Made by a program: the position numbers and the translations under genes. The notes beneath the pieces are model-generated. The model saw only the letters and a list, made by a program, of their open reading frames with translations, had not been told where the DNA came from and did no database searches. Shown one piece after another: positions 49,247 through 57,709 of a DNA stretch of 64,000 nucleotides (the first letter of the stretch is position 1; each line of letters begins with the position of its first letter). This stretch comes from Hippophae tibetana (lineage: Eukaryota > Streptophyta > Magnoliopsida > Rosales > Elaeagnaceae): positions 17,924,659 through 17,988,658 of the forward strand of contig CM072811.1 in assembly GCA_037013495.1 (NCBI GenBank), in the 5' to 3' direction.

Positions 49247-50630
49247 TTCTATTAGAGGGTTAAAAGCCCAATTAGTTTGTAAAGGTCCATTCAATGGCCT
49301 ACTCATCAAACCCATCAATGGCCCATTCAAAGGCCCATTAGAGTCTTTAGAAGCAATTACTATTGTTTTCACACAAGAGGACAAAACAGCAAATGGTGAC
49401 AACGACGCACTATTTATTTCACCAAATAGTATCAACAAAGAACTATTCATCAAACAGTATTTGTCTGTTCGAAATGTTGCAACCAGCTACTCCAAATAGT
49501 ATCAAGTGGCTGAAAAAATATTATTCATTGAATAGTAACATCATTCAGTCATAATACATTATTAGGTTATAAAAAAAGAGCTCATTTGCAATTCAGAACA
49601 TCACTTCCATGACCTATAATCGCTCATATTCTCTCATATCTACAACCTCACAATCTCTTTGATATTGTATTTTCTTTGTAACCTTTTATTGTTTTATAAG
49701 TAAGTCTAAGTTTGTTTTAGTTTGTTTATTTCTTTGTTTTATTTAATTTTAAACTTTGTTTATATTGCTTGTAATATAATATGGTCTGCTAAACCGCCTA
49801 ATCTATCAATATAATATGTTTATTTATTAAACATATGTTCTTGAATTTTAGTATTACCTCTACCACATGTTTAAGAGCCAGGGGTGTTCTATATATATAT
49901 TAACGTTTCATAGAACATGTCAGGATTAAAGTAATAATATAAATTGATCTTCATTCTTCATGTTGAATGATATAGGTAATATATATATATATATATATAC
50001 ATAGGTTCTAAATAATATATGTAATATACATTTATATATATTTACTTAAGCAAGGAGCGATGATATTAGTTAGAAATCAATTTGTTTGCCAGTTTTGTGA
50101 AACTTCATGTAATCCTTACCTTACAGAGACACTTATGCTCTTAAAACAACTATCTCGCTAAGTCAAGTTTAATGATTTGACAATTGTAATATTTATTTTA
50201 AGATTTGTTAGTTGATTTGATTTAAGTGACATATATTTTGAATCATCTAGTTAGAATTATTCATTGTTAAATCCGTTCTAGAACATACACGTGCAATTGT
50301 GTTTTTGTGCTAATCCTTTTTGTAGGTGATTCGTGAACGTATCTGATTGGCGGGAAGCTCATTGGAACGTTTGTCTGGAAACCGCTCACGTTAATTTCAA
50401 AAACTGTGAAAACAGAGTAAGAGTTCGTAAGTAAAGTACATTATGGTAGTATCCTAGGGAGGGTAGTATAAGACCGAGTTTGTACTTGAACATTTGATTT
50501 TCATAATAAAAAGTTAGGTGATCCGATAGAACGGTGATTTTCCTCTTAGGTCATGGTTATGACCTAGATTGTTTCCATTTAAAAATATCGTTTGTTATTC
50601 TTAGGTTATTAAATATAAATTGATAAAAAT

Positions 50631-51603
50631 TAAAAATAAACCATTCATACATTTTCGGTTAATTAGTTCCATAACTTATAAATTTTCATACACAATTTAT
50701 AATATTTTGCAAAAATTGATTCCTTCCATACCTTTTTTAGCTAACAAACACACCCAGGTAATATGTTTTCCCCGCTACTACCCCAGTGAAAGCACAAGGG
50801 GGAGGGGGGCTACCTTCCACCTAAATAAATTAGCATTACAAGGTATTAAGTTGTGTAGCACCCCTCCACATGCAGATTTTAATTTTATTTCGTACCTGTA
50901 TTCGCCGTATAGGCTTCCAAACATGGGTGATAAGACATTGGGTTATTACTCAATCGATTCAATCTTTGATACTATATATGAGCAACAATGTAACTAATGT
51001 ATAGCAATAATCACCTACAACTAATTGCATACTAGCACCTATACACACCTATACATTGGCTAATTATTTTAACCTTAGAGTTTGCGCTAGCCAGTATCCA
51101 CTCCGAACAAAATATTGCCTGTTCTATCCATAACTCCAAAACAATTTACCTTCAGCAACATATATTGGGAAAGGGATGCTTCTTATAGCCACTGCTTCTG
51201 TTACGATGCTCTAGGCCATTAGCTATGAGTAAGAACTAGGCATAATTTTCTCCGACCCAAACTGATCCGAATTGGATGATGATCTTCTCAACAAGAAAAT
51301 AACAAATAAAAAGTCCAGTTTGATGATGCTTACATCCTCCACAAGACAACTGTTGGTTTTATTTTACATATAAGAAGATATGAAACACCATATATATATA
51401 ACAAGTTGTTTCAGTTCAGCTTGTTATACATTGAACAAATATCAATTGCTGCTAATCAAGAGACCAACGATGGTTGGTTCCTATCACATGCAACACCAGA
51501 CATTCTTACAAAAGAAGTACACATTTTTCATTTAAAAGATGACTATGATCACCATGACCAACATCATAAATCTTCATCTCAGTGGTAAGCCAACTCTTAC
51601 TCT
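50631..51603. other. Unassigned interval downstream of the boron transporter
   Basis: It probably includes the transporter's 3' untranslated region near 51603-51300. A 125-codon + frame at 50620-50997 has no recognised domain, and its first third is AT-rich LTR edge, so I do not call it a gene. A short G-rich run (AAGGGGGAGGGGGGC) lies at about 50800. Confidence 0.4.
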
Positions 51604-51790
51604 TCATTCTATTGGGACAATTTCCCCTTGATAAATCTGCATCCAAAAGGAATATTTTTAAAATGACATATCATGTCAAGTAATAAAAATTGATGGTCTG
51701 TCTATGGTCTAATTGTTAGATGTTGTTGCTTTGTAGGTTACCAATCCTTAAGTTATTGCGAAATGGATCCCAGCATATCTTTTATACATT

Positions 51791-52113
51791 AGGGCCTGCT
51801 ACGTACCCACTTTAAACTTTTAGTACCTATTGTTTCTCGAGTTCTTGTACCTGTTTAGTACCCTAATTCTCGAAAATAAGCATTTATCTTTTAGGAAGAA
51901 AATTGAAGGCCCTAATCTAAATGTTTCTATTCTTTTTGGCTTTTAAGATCATTTAGCACAAGTTCTACGATTTTCTTCACACAAATTTAGCCATTATTGT
52001 TCATCTTATACCAAAAGGTATATTTTTAAAATTAGGATACTAAATGGGTGGCACTCAAGAACTTGATAAACAATGTGTACAAAATATCTAATATGGGTAC
52101 CAACGAAGTACCA
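51791..52113. mobile_element. MITE-like inverted repeat in the last boron transporter intron
   Basis: The left arm (GCTACGTACCCACTTTAAAC, TATTGTTTCTCGAGTTCTTG, GTTTAGTACCCTAATTCTCG) pairs with the reverse complement of the right arm (CTTCGTTGGTACCCATATTA, CATTGTTTATCAAGTTCTTG, ATTTAGTATCCTAATTTTAA) over about 90-100 bp. About 320 bp in all with no coding capacity. The GTACC words spaced through the arms recall the element in QUA3 intron 6. Confidence 0.55.
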
Positions 52114-52750
52114 AATCCAAGATGACACAACGTTTAAAATCAATAATTTAGGTTGCATAAATTTAAATATAAAACATCTCGTTTTAATATCACGTTAAAA
52201 ATTGTTAATTATCTTTTATATATATTCTAACACTAATGATGAACATGTAAAAGGAAAAAGTGCAGATTACCAAAATGTCACTAATTTATTACCTGACCAC
52301 GTTTCTCTTCACTGAAGCTTGTAGTTCTGACCTTTAGTTCTCCTCTACTGGTAGTTAACTCATCTAAAATTTCAGCATCACACATTTCTACTCGATTTTC
52401 TTCAATTCCTAGACGAGGTGAGTCTTTATCCTGCTACAACAAACAAAGTATAACATTCACTACTTTTTCAGATACACAACATGAAAGATTCTAACTACAA
52501 GTTTTATAAATATAATGGGTACGTATCACGTACCCTGGAAGAGAAACTGAGAGAAACACGAGGGGCACCAGTGATTTCCTCATATTCAGCAGCGTCTAGT
52601 TCTTGAAGATAATATGGAGAAAAGAACTTAGGAAGAAGATGTTGTCTTATGCTAATGAGAAAAAAGAATGGCAAGGGAAATAATATTCCAGCTATGGGAA
52701 TCCATGTCAAACCGTAACATAACAGGAAATATACAGCTTGAAAGAGAGTA

Positions 52751-52755
52751 AATAT
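52751..52755. repeat. Target site duplication AATAT (left)
   Basis: AATAT directly before the LTR start TGTTGAGAAA; the identical 5 bp follow the other LTR at 57705-57709. Five bp is the usual size for copia integrase. Confidence 0.95.
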
Positions 52756-53039
52756 TGTTGAGAAAACAAGATAGAATAAAAATAATAATAGCCTCAGACC
52801 ATTAACGGTTATTTCATCATAGGCTATTTTAGGAAAAAAGGAGCAACTAGTTTTCAGAAAAAAGTTACTCTACTTTTACCACTTTTAGACTGAACAGTAG
52901 GTAAACGTTAGAATAGATCATAGGCACCCGTTAGAATAGTTTTGCTATAAAAGCATGTACAGTTCCCTTTGTAAAGATCAGAATAGTATGCAATAAAACT
53001 TGTTCATCATATTTCCTCATAATTCCTCAAAATTCCACA
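52756..53039 (+). repeat. 5' LTR of the young copia
   Basis: Starts TGTTGAGAAAACAAG and ends ATTCCACA. It contains CTATAAAAGC (52945-52954) as TATA box and AATAAA at 52992-52997 as polyadenylation signal, giving a short R region near the 3' end. Confidence 0.96.
52946..52953 (+). promoter_or_regulatory. TATA box in the 5' LTR
   Basis: TATAAAAG, about 90 bp before the LTR end. The base just before it differs between LTRs by a G/A change two positions upstream, outside the box itself. Confidence 0.7.
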
Positions 53040-53052
53040 TGGTATCAGAGCG
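53040..53052 (+). promoter_or_regulatory. Primer binding site, tRNA-iMet type
   Basis: TGGTATCAGAGC directly follows the LTR, the usual complement to the 3' end of initiator methionine tRNA in plant copia elements. Only the position after it departs from the expected C. Confidence 0.92.
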
Positions 53053-53161
53053 GTAAAAGGGCCAGAAAAATACTCAAGCTGTGTCAAGAAAAGAGAAGGG
53101 CAAGAGCCAATAGAGCCACAGAAATCCTTCCTCGACACATATCAGCAAAAAACCAGAAATC

Positions 53162-56100
53162 ATGTCTATACCATCTGATAACTCCAAAATCACCACCATA
53201 ACCCTCAGTGGCAATAAAGATTACATTCCCTGGTCCAGATCGATCCTAATAGGCCTCAGTGGCAGAGGAAAGTTAGGGTATATCGATGGAACCATAGAAA
53301 AACCAAAACCAGCCAAAGAAAACGATCCAACTGCTGAAGAAAAAGGAAAAATAGCAGAATGGCAAACCTCAGACCATTTGGTCATGTCGATGCTCCTCAA
53401 CACCATGGAGCCTCAAATTGCACGCCTATGCATGCTTCTAAACTCATCCAAAGCCGTATGGGACAAGGTAAAAACACTATACGGCCAACAACAAAATTTC
53501 GCTCATATTTTCAATTTGAAACAGGAACTGTCACAAATCAAACAAAAGGGCAAAAATAGCTCACAATATGGAACCGAGGTACTGACGAGATGGGAGGAAC
53601 TCCAACTATACCTCCCACCTACAACAGACCCCGAAGAAATCCAAAAAAGGGCACAGCAAGAGTTGGTATATACTTATCTCGGTGGTCTCGACCCAAGCTT
53701 TGAAGCCATCAGATCCCAGATCCTCTACTCCTCCGAACTACCATCAATTGATTCGGTCATGGCTACCATAGAAAGAGAAGAAACCCGGCGGGCTACAATG
53801 AATGCTCAGGGCGAGCCAGACTCGGGTGAAACCAGCGCCTGCACCGTTCGAAACCCTAACCCAACCTACTTCCGAGAAGGGGCGAGAGGGAGAGGAGCAC
53901 CCAACAACGGCGAAAGGTGTGACCACTGCAAGAAGCAGGGTCACAACCGTGATACCTGTTGGCACCTCCACCCTCACCTGCGACCTAATCGGGACAGAGG
54001 CGAGAGGGGCGGCGCACGAAATCGCGAGAGAGAGAGGAGATTTGGGGGTGTGAGTAAGGGGTCGGACCCAAGAGAAGAGGAGCAGCGGGCTGGATCCGAA
54101 CCAGCCGAACCGACTAAGCTAGGGGATTTCTCAGGATCCTCTGTGGCGACAAACACACAACTCGTACAGCTACTGAGTCAATTAAATGGGTTGCTACAGC
54201 AGCAAAAATCAGGTTTTGTACAATATAAATCTGACTTTCTATCTTCACAAATTAATAATCCCAAGATCTCTAATTTCTGTAAAAATATGAGTAAATGGAT
54301 CATTGACTCGGGAGCAACCGATCACATGACATGGGATCAATCTAAATTACAAAATTTCAAAAAATTTAAAGATTCTCAACATGTAATTGTTGCAAATGGA
54401 AATAAAGCCCAAATTAGCGGTTGCGGTACTACAAATTTTTTTGCAAAAAATGTAAAAAATGTTTTGTACTTACCAGACTTTAATTCAAATTTATTGTCGG
54501 TTAGCAAAATAATTCAAGATTTAAATTGTAATGTTATATTCTCACCAAACAAAGTCACTTTTCAGGACCGAGTATCAGGGAAGAAGATTGGTGAGGGTTT
54601 TGTTAAAAATGGTCTATATTATCTTGAAGATTCTACCAATAGGTGTTTTGTGTCATCAAATTCAATAAATCGTGACAAATTGCTACACTGGAGATTTGGA
54701 CACCCATCCGACCAAGTTTTAAACAAACTTTTTTGTTCTAATTTAGACTCAAGCACATGTGATATTTGTAGGTTTTCAAAACAAACTAGGTTACCATTTC
54801 CATTATCTACCAGTGTGTCAAACAAATGTTTTGATTTAATTCATTCTGATGTTTGGGGTCCAGCCCCTATTGATTCTTATAACAATTTTAAATATTTTGT
54901 AACCTTTATTGATGATTATTCTCGTACTACCTGGCTTTATCTTTTAAAAGCAAAAAATGAGGTGTTCACTTGTTTTCAAGAATTTTTTAACTTTGTGGAA
55001 AACCAATATAATTCCAAAATCAAGTTTTTTAGATCAGACAATGGCACAGAATATGTCAATAAAACCTTTTTAGAATTTTTCAAACAAAAAGGAATTTTAC
55101 ATCAAACAACATGTATAAATACCCCAGAACAAAACGGAGTTTCAGAAAGAAAAAATCGTCATCTCCTTGAAGTCACTAGATCACTTCTTTTTCAAAGTAA
55201 TGTCCCCAAAATATACTGGTCAGATGCGGTGTTAACGGCAACTTATCTCATAAATAGGTTGCCTAGTGCAAGATTAAAAAACATGAGTCCCTTAGAGATT
55301 CTCAAAGGTAGAAAAATAGACCTTGATCATATTCGAGTTTTTGGATGTACATGTTTTGTACATATCAAAAGACAAGATAAACTAGATAAGAATTCGGTGA
55401 AAACCATGTTCTTAGGATATTCCTCTGAAAAAAAGGGATATAAATGTTATGATCCCAAAAATCATAAACTTTATATCTCAAGAAATGTGTCATTTATTGA
55501 GGATGAACCGTACTACCAAACAAATGACCAAAAAGACAATCAATTAAATGCACAAGGACAACCAATCATGTTACTTCCAAATAATTTTGTTTTTCCTGAG
55601 GAAACAAATCAAGCACGGGTTGAACGTGAGGAGGAAGAATTGACAGGTGAGTCAAGTGCAATTTCTTCAGGGGGAGAAAATGAGGAAAATGAATCAAGTG
55701 AAGAATCAACTCAAGAAGAAACTGCCTTGAGAAGATCCATACGACAAACGCGACCTCCTGTCAAGCTAAGGGATTATGTATCCCATCAGGTGATGTATCC
55801 AATTCACAATTTTATTTCTTACGAAAAGGTCTCTCCCGAGTATCGAGCCTATTTGAGCAGCATAACTGATCAAACTGAACCAACCAACTTTGATGAAGCC
55901 AACAAGAATCCAGTTTGGGTTAAGGCCATGAAAGAGGAGGTTCAAGCCTTAGAAAAAAATGACACATGGGACATTGTAGACTTACCAAGACATAAAAAAC
56001 CCGTAGGATGTAAATGGGTATACAAAATAAAACATAATAGCGATGGTACGGTTGAAAGATACAAAGCTAGATTAGTGGCCAAAGGCTTCACTCAGACTTA

Positions 56101-57439
56101 TGGTATAGACTACCAAGAAACTTTTGCACCAGTAGCAAAAATGAACACAGTACGAATTTTGCTATCAACGGCTACCAACTTAGGATGGGATCTATTTCAA
56201 ATGGACGTGAAAAACGCATTCCTTCAAGGAACTTTGGAAGAAGAAGTCTACATGACTCTTCCTCCAGGTCATAAGAATGCACCAGATCCATCATTGGTAT
56301 GTAAGTTGAAGAAGGCAATTTATGGCCTCAAACAGTCTCCAAGAGCATGGTACGCTAAGCTAAGCCTCTCTCTTTTAAAAGATAATTTTAACAAAAGCAC
56401 TGCAGATTGTTCAATGTTTGTCAAACATTCACAAAATTCCACCACAATTTTTTTGGTTTATGTAGATGATATTATCATCACTGGAAATGATAATGAAGAA
56501 ATTAAAAGGGTCAAACAATATTTAAAAAGGGAATTTGATATCAAGGATCTCGGAAAACTTTCATATTTTCTTGGAATAGAAATAGCTCACTCCAATAAAG
56601 GCCTATTTCTATCTCAAAGAAAATATGTCCTTGACCTGTTAAAAGAGACTGGCAAGATAGGAGCAAAACCAGCTGGTACTCCAATGGAAACCAACATTAA
56701 ACTTGGACCGGAAGATGGTGAACCACTACCTGATATAGGGCAGTATCAGAGATTGGTAGGAAAACTAATCTATCTCACGGTTACCAGACCTGATATTGCA
56801 TTTGCAGTAAGTAATGTAAGCCAATTTATGCATGCTCCACGTACCAGTCACTTGAGTGCCATTGAAAGGATATTAAGATATCTTAAAGGCACTCCAGGTC
56901 AAGGAATTTGGATGAAGAAAAATGGTTCTAACAATGTGGTTGGTTTTTCTGATGCAGATTGGGCTGGGAGCTGTGACAGAAAATCAACCACAGGTTTTTG
57001 TACTTTTGTAGGTGGCAACTTGGTTACTTGGAAGAGCAAGAAGCAAAACGTCGTTGCAAGGTCAAGTGCGGAAGCTGAATATCGAGCTATGGCATCCACA
57101 GCAAGTGAGCTTATCTGGATCAAACAGCTACTTAGCGACTTAAAGATAGAGCCCACAGGAGCCATGAAAATGTTCTGCGACAATCAAGCCGCGCGACACA
57201 TTGCGTCAAATCCAGTCTTCCATGAGAGGACAAAGCACATTGAAGTTGACTGTCACTTTGTCAGAGAAAAAGTGCAGTCAGGAGAAATAGAAACCCCATT
57301 CGTCAGAAGCAAAGAACAATTGGCGGATATTTTTACAAAGGCGCTCGACAAGACTAATCATATGAACATACTTGGCAAGTTGGGTTCAATCAATTTGTTC
57401 GAACCCAACTTGAGGGGGAGTGTTGAGAAAACAAGATAG
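53162..57439 (+). CDS. Copia gag-pol polyprotein, 1425 aa, intact
   Basis: One frame encodes all retrotransposon functions. Gag occupies about residues 1-250, with a zinc knuckle C253-X2-C256-X4-H261-X4-C266. Aspartic protease is at W379-IIDSGATDHM (D382). The integrase has an HHCC finger (H509, H514, C533, C536) and a D563, D626, E662 triad (D,D35E spacing correct). Reverse transcriptase carries YVDD at 1100-1103, preceded by AIYGLKQSPRAWYAKL. RNase H has DADWAG (D1264), SSAEAEYRAMA and HIEVDCHFVREK. The product would be cleaved by its own protease, and reverse transcription takes place in virus-like particles. The first ATG, 110 bp after the primer site, is taken as start. The stop lies 19 bp inside the 3' LTR. 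The arginine/glycine-rich part of gag (C-rich DNA, 53800-54100) has higher GC than the rest. Confidence 0.97.
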   Translation: MSIPSDNSKITTITLSGNKDYIPWSRSILIGLSGRGKLGYIDGTIEKPKPAKENDPTAEEKGKIAEWQTSDHLVMSMLLNTMEPQIARLCMLLNSSKAVWDKVKTLYGQQQNFAHIFNLKQELSQIKQKGKNSSQYGTEVLTRWEELQLYLPPTTDPEEIQKRAQQELVYTYLGGLDPSFEAIRSQILYSSELPSIDSVMATIEREETRRATMNAQGEPDSGETSACTVRNPNPTYFREGARGRGAPNNGERCDHCKKQGHNRDTCWHLHPHLRPNRDRGERGGARNRERERRFGGVSKGSDPREEEQRAGSEPAEPTKLGDFSGSSVATNTQLVQLLSQLNGLLQQQKSGFVQYKSDFLSSQINNPKISNFCKNMSKWIIDSGATDHMTWDQSKLQNFKKFKDSQHVIVANGNKAQISGCGTTNFFAKNVKNVLYLPDFNSNLLSVSKIIQDLNCNVIFSPNKVTFQDRVSGKKIGEGFVKNGLYYLEDSTNRCFVSSNSINRDKLLHWRFGHPSDQVLNKLFCSNLDSSTCDICRFSKQTRLPFPLSTSVSNKCFDLIHSDVWGPAPIDSYNNFKYFVTFIDDYSRTTWLYLLKAKNEVFTCFQEFFNFVENQYNSKIKFFRSDNGTEYVNKTFLEFFKQKGILHQTTCINTPEQNGVSERKNRHLLEVTRSLLFQSNVPKIYWSDAVLTATYLINRLPSARLKNMSPLEILKGRKIDLDHIRVFGCTCFVHIKRQDKLDKNSVKTMFLGYSSEKKGYKCYDPKNHKLYISRNVSFIEDEPYYQTNDQKDNQLNAQGQPIMLLPNNFVFPEETNQARVEREEEELTGESSAISSGGENEENESSEESTQEETALRRSIRQTRPPVKLRDYVSHQVMYPIHNFISYEKVSPEYRAYLSSITDQTEPTNFDEANKNPVWVKAMKEEVQALEKNDTWDIVDLPRHKKPVGCKWVYKIKHNSDGTVERYKARLVAKGFTQTYGIDYQETFAPVAKMNTVRILLSTATNLGWDLFQMDVKNAFLQGTLEEEVYMTLPPGHKNAPDPSLVCKLKKAIYGLKQSPRAWYAKLSLSLLKDNFNKSTADCSMFVKHSQNSTTIFLVYVDDIIITGNDNEEIKRVKQYLKREFDIKDLGKLSYFLGIEIAHSNKGLFLSQRKYVLDLLKETGKIGAKPAGTPMETNIKLGPEDGEPLPDIGQYQRLVGKLIYLTVTRPDIAFAVSNVSQFMHAPRTSHLSAIERILRYLKGTPGQGIWMKKNGSNNVVGFSDADWAGSCDRKSTTGFCTFVGGNLVTWKSKKQNVVARSSAEAEYRAMASTASELIWIKQLLSDLKIEPTGAMKMFCDNQAARHIASNPVFHERTKHIEVDCHFVREKVQSGEIETPFVRSKEQLADIFTKALDKTNHMNILGKLGSINLFEPNLRGSVEKTR
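57410..57420 (+). promoter_or_regulatory. Polypurine tract
   Basis: TTGAGGGGGAG immediately before the 3' LTR, the priming site for plus-strand synthesis. Confidence 0.9.
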
Positions 57440-57704
57440 AATAAAAATAATAATAGCCTCAGACCATTAACGGTTATTTCATCATAGGCTATTTTAGGAA
57501 AAAAGGAGCAACTAGTTTTCAGAAAAAAGTTACTCTACTTTTACCACTTTTAGACTGAACAGTAGGCAAACGTTAGAATAGATCATAGGCACCCGTTAGA
57601 ATAGTTTTACTATAAAAGCATGTACAGTTCCCTTTGTAAAGATCAGAATAGTATGCAATAAAACTTGTTCATCATATTTCCTCATAATTCCTCAAAATTC
57701 CACA
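57421..57704 (+). repeat. 3' LTR of the young copia
   Basis: 284 bp, same ends as the 5' LTR, two transitions between them. On the minus strand its first bases complete a Phe codon of the transporter and then give GTG GAA TTT TGA, an in-frame stop at 57694-57692. Confidence 0.96.
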
Positions 57705-57709
57705 AATAT
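57705..57709. repeat. Target site duplication AATAT (right)
   Basis: Identical to 52751-52755. On the minus strand these bases are part of the transporter's Ile-Phe codons (ATA TTT). Confidence 0.95.

Larger units (their letters stand above)
48302..49890 (+). mobile_element. Nested repeat of unidentified type with coding relic
   Basis: Sequence between TATATATATT at 48300 and TATATATATTAACG at 49892, absent from the partial LTR at 40671-40950, so it was probably inserted. It holds a coding relic (48340-49104), a 28-bp repeat array (49115-49246), GGCCCATT words (49290-49350), a TATA-like TTATAAAAAAAGAGCTC at about 49567 and T-rich sequence after it. Coding end, repeats, promoter and terminator-like order would suit the end of a pol plus an LTR of a gypsy element, or the end of an integrated plant pararetrovirus genome. 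I cannot tell which. Confidence 0.4.
47936..50630 (+). mobile_element. 3' LTR of the older copia element, split by a nested repeat
   Basis: It starts TGTAAGGACTATAAGTGTTG directly after the polypurine tract. 47936-48100 and 50160-50630 both match the inverted LTR at 40982-42353, in the right order, with extra sequence between. Part of that extra (48302-49890) looks like a later insertion. Removing it leaves about 1.1 kb, a normal LTR size. The 3' end near 50630 is set only by where the match stops. Confidence 0.55.
51604..52755 (-). pseudogene. Boron transporter, 3' exons cut off by the copia insertion
   Basis: Exon 11 second part 52750-52534 (plus target copy 52755-52751), exon 12 52430-52293, exon 13 51636-51604 with TGA. 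It encodes [20 protein letters not shown], then a stretch ending [31 protein letters not shown], and a tail with EMCDAEILDELTTSRGELKV. These are the last membrane segments and cytosolic tail of BOR-type transporters. The final 33-bp exon (IYQGEIVPIE then stop) follows a clean ..ATGCAG acceptor and resembles the BOR4 ending. Without it the frame would end VIN-TAG at 52281. No stop or shift is present, so the half is undamaged apart from separation from its 5' part at 57705. Confidence 0.85.
52756..57704 (+). mobile_element. Complete young Ty1/copia retrotransposon
   Basis: A 4949-bp element with 284-bp LTRs (52756-53039 and 57421-57704), both TG..CA. They differ only at 52902/57567 (T/C) and 52944/57609 (G/A). 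A 5-bp AATAT target duplication flanks it. The primer site starts at 53040, a polypurine tract ends at 57420, and one frame (53162-57439) carries gag, protease, integrase, RT and RNase H without a stop. Every part needed for autonomous movement is present. Two differences in 284 bp (0.7%) give about 0.3-0.5 million years under commonly used plant rates of 1.3e-8 to 7e-9 per site per year. It lies antisense inside exon 11 of the boron transporter. Confidence 0.97.

Noticed and set aside
50620-50997. 125-codon + frame downstream of the older copia
   Set aside because: It starts inside the LTR edge and has no motif or homologous feel; kept only as an unassigned interval.
53744-54156. Overlapping frames on both strands in the gag part of the young copia
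   Set aside because: They arise from GC-richer arginine/glycine coding sequence; the 1425-codon frame explains the region.
52756-57704. Possibility that the copia lies in an intron and is spliced out harmlessly
   Set aside because: The target duplication is within codons of a conserved membrane segment, and exon 11 continues in frame on both sides with no splice sites at the borders.
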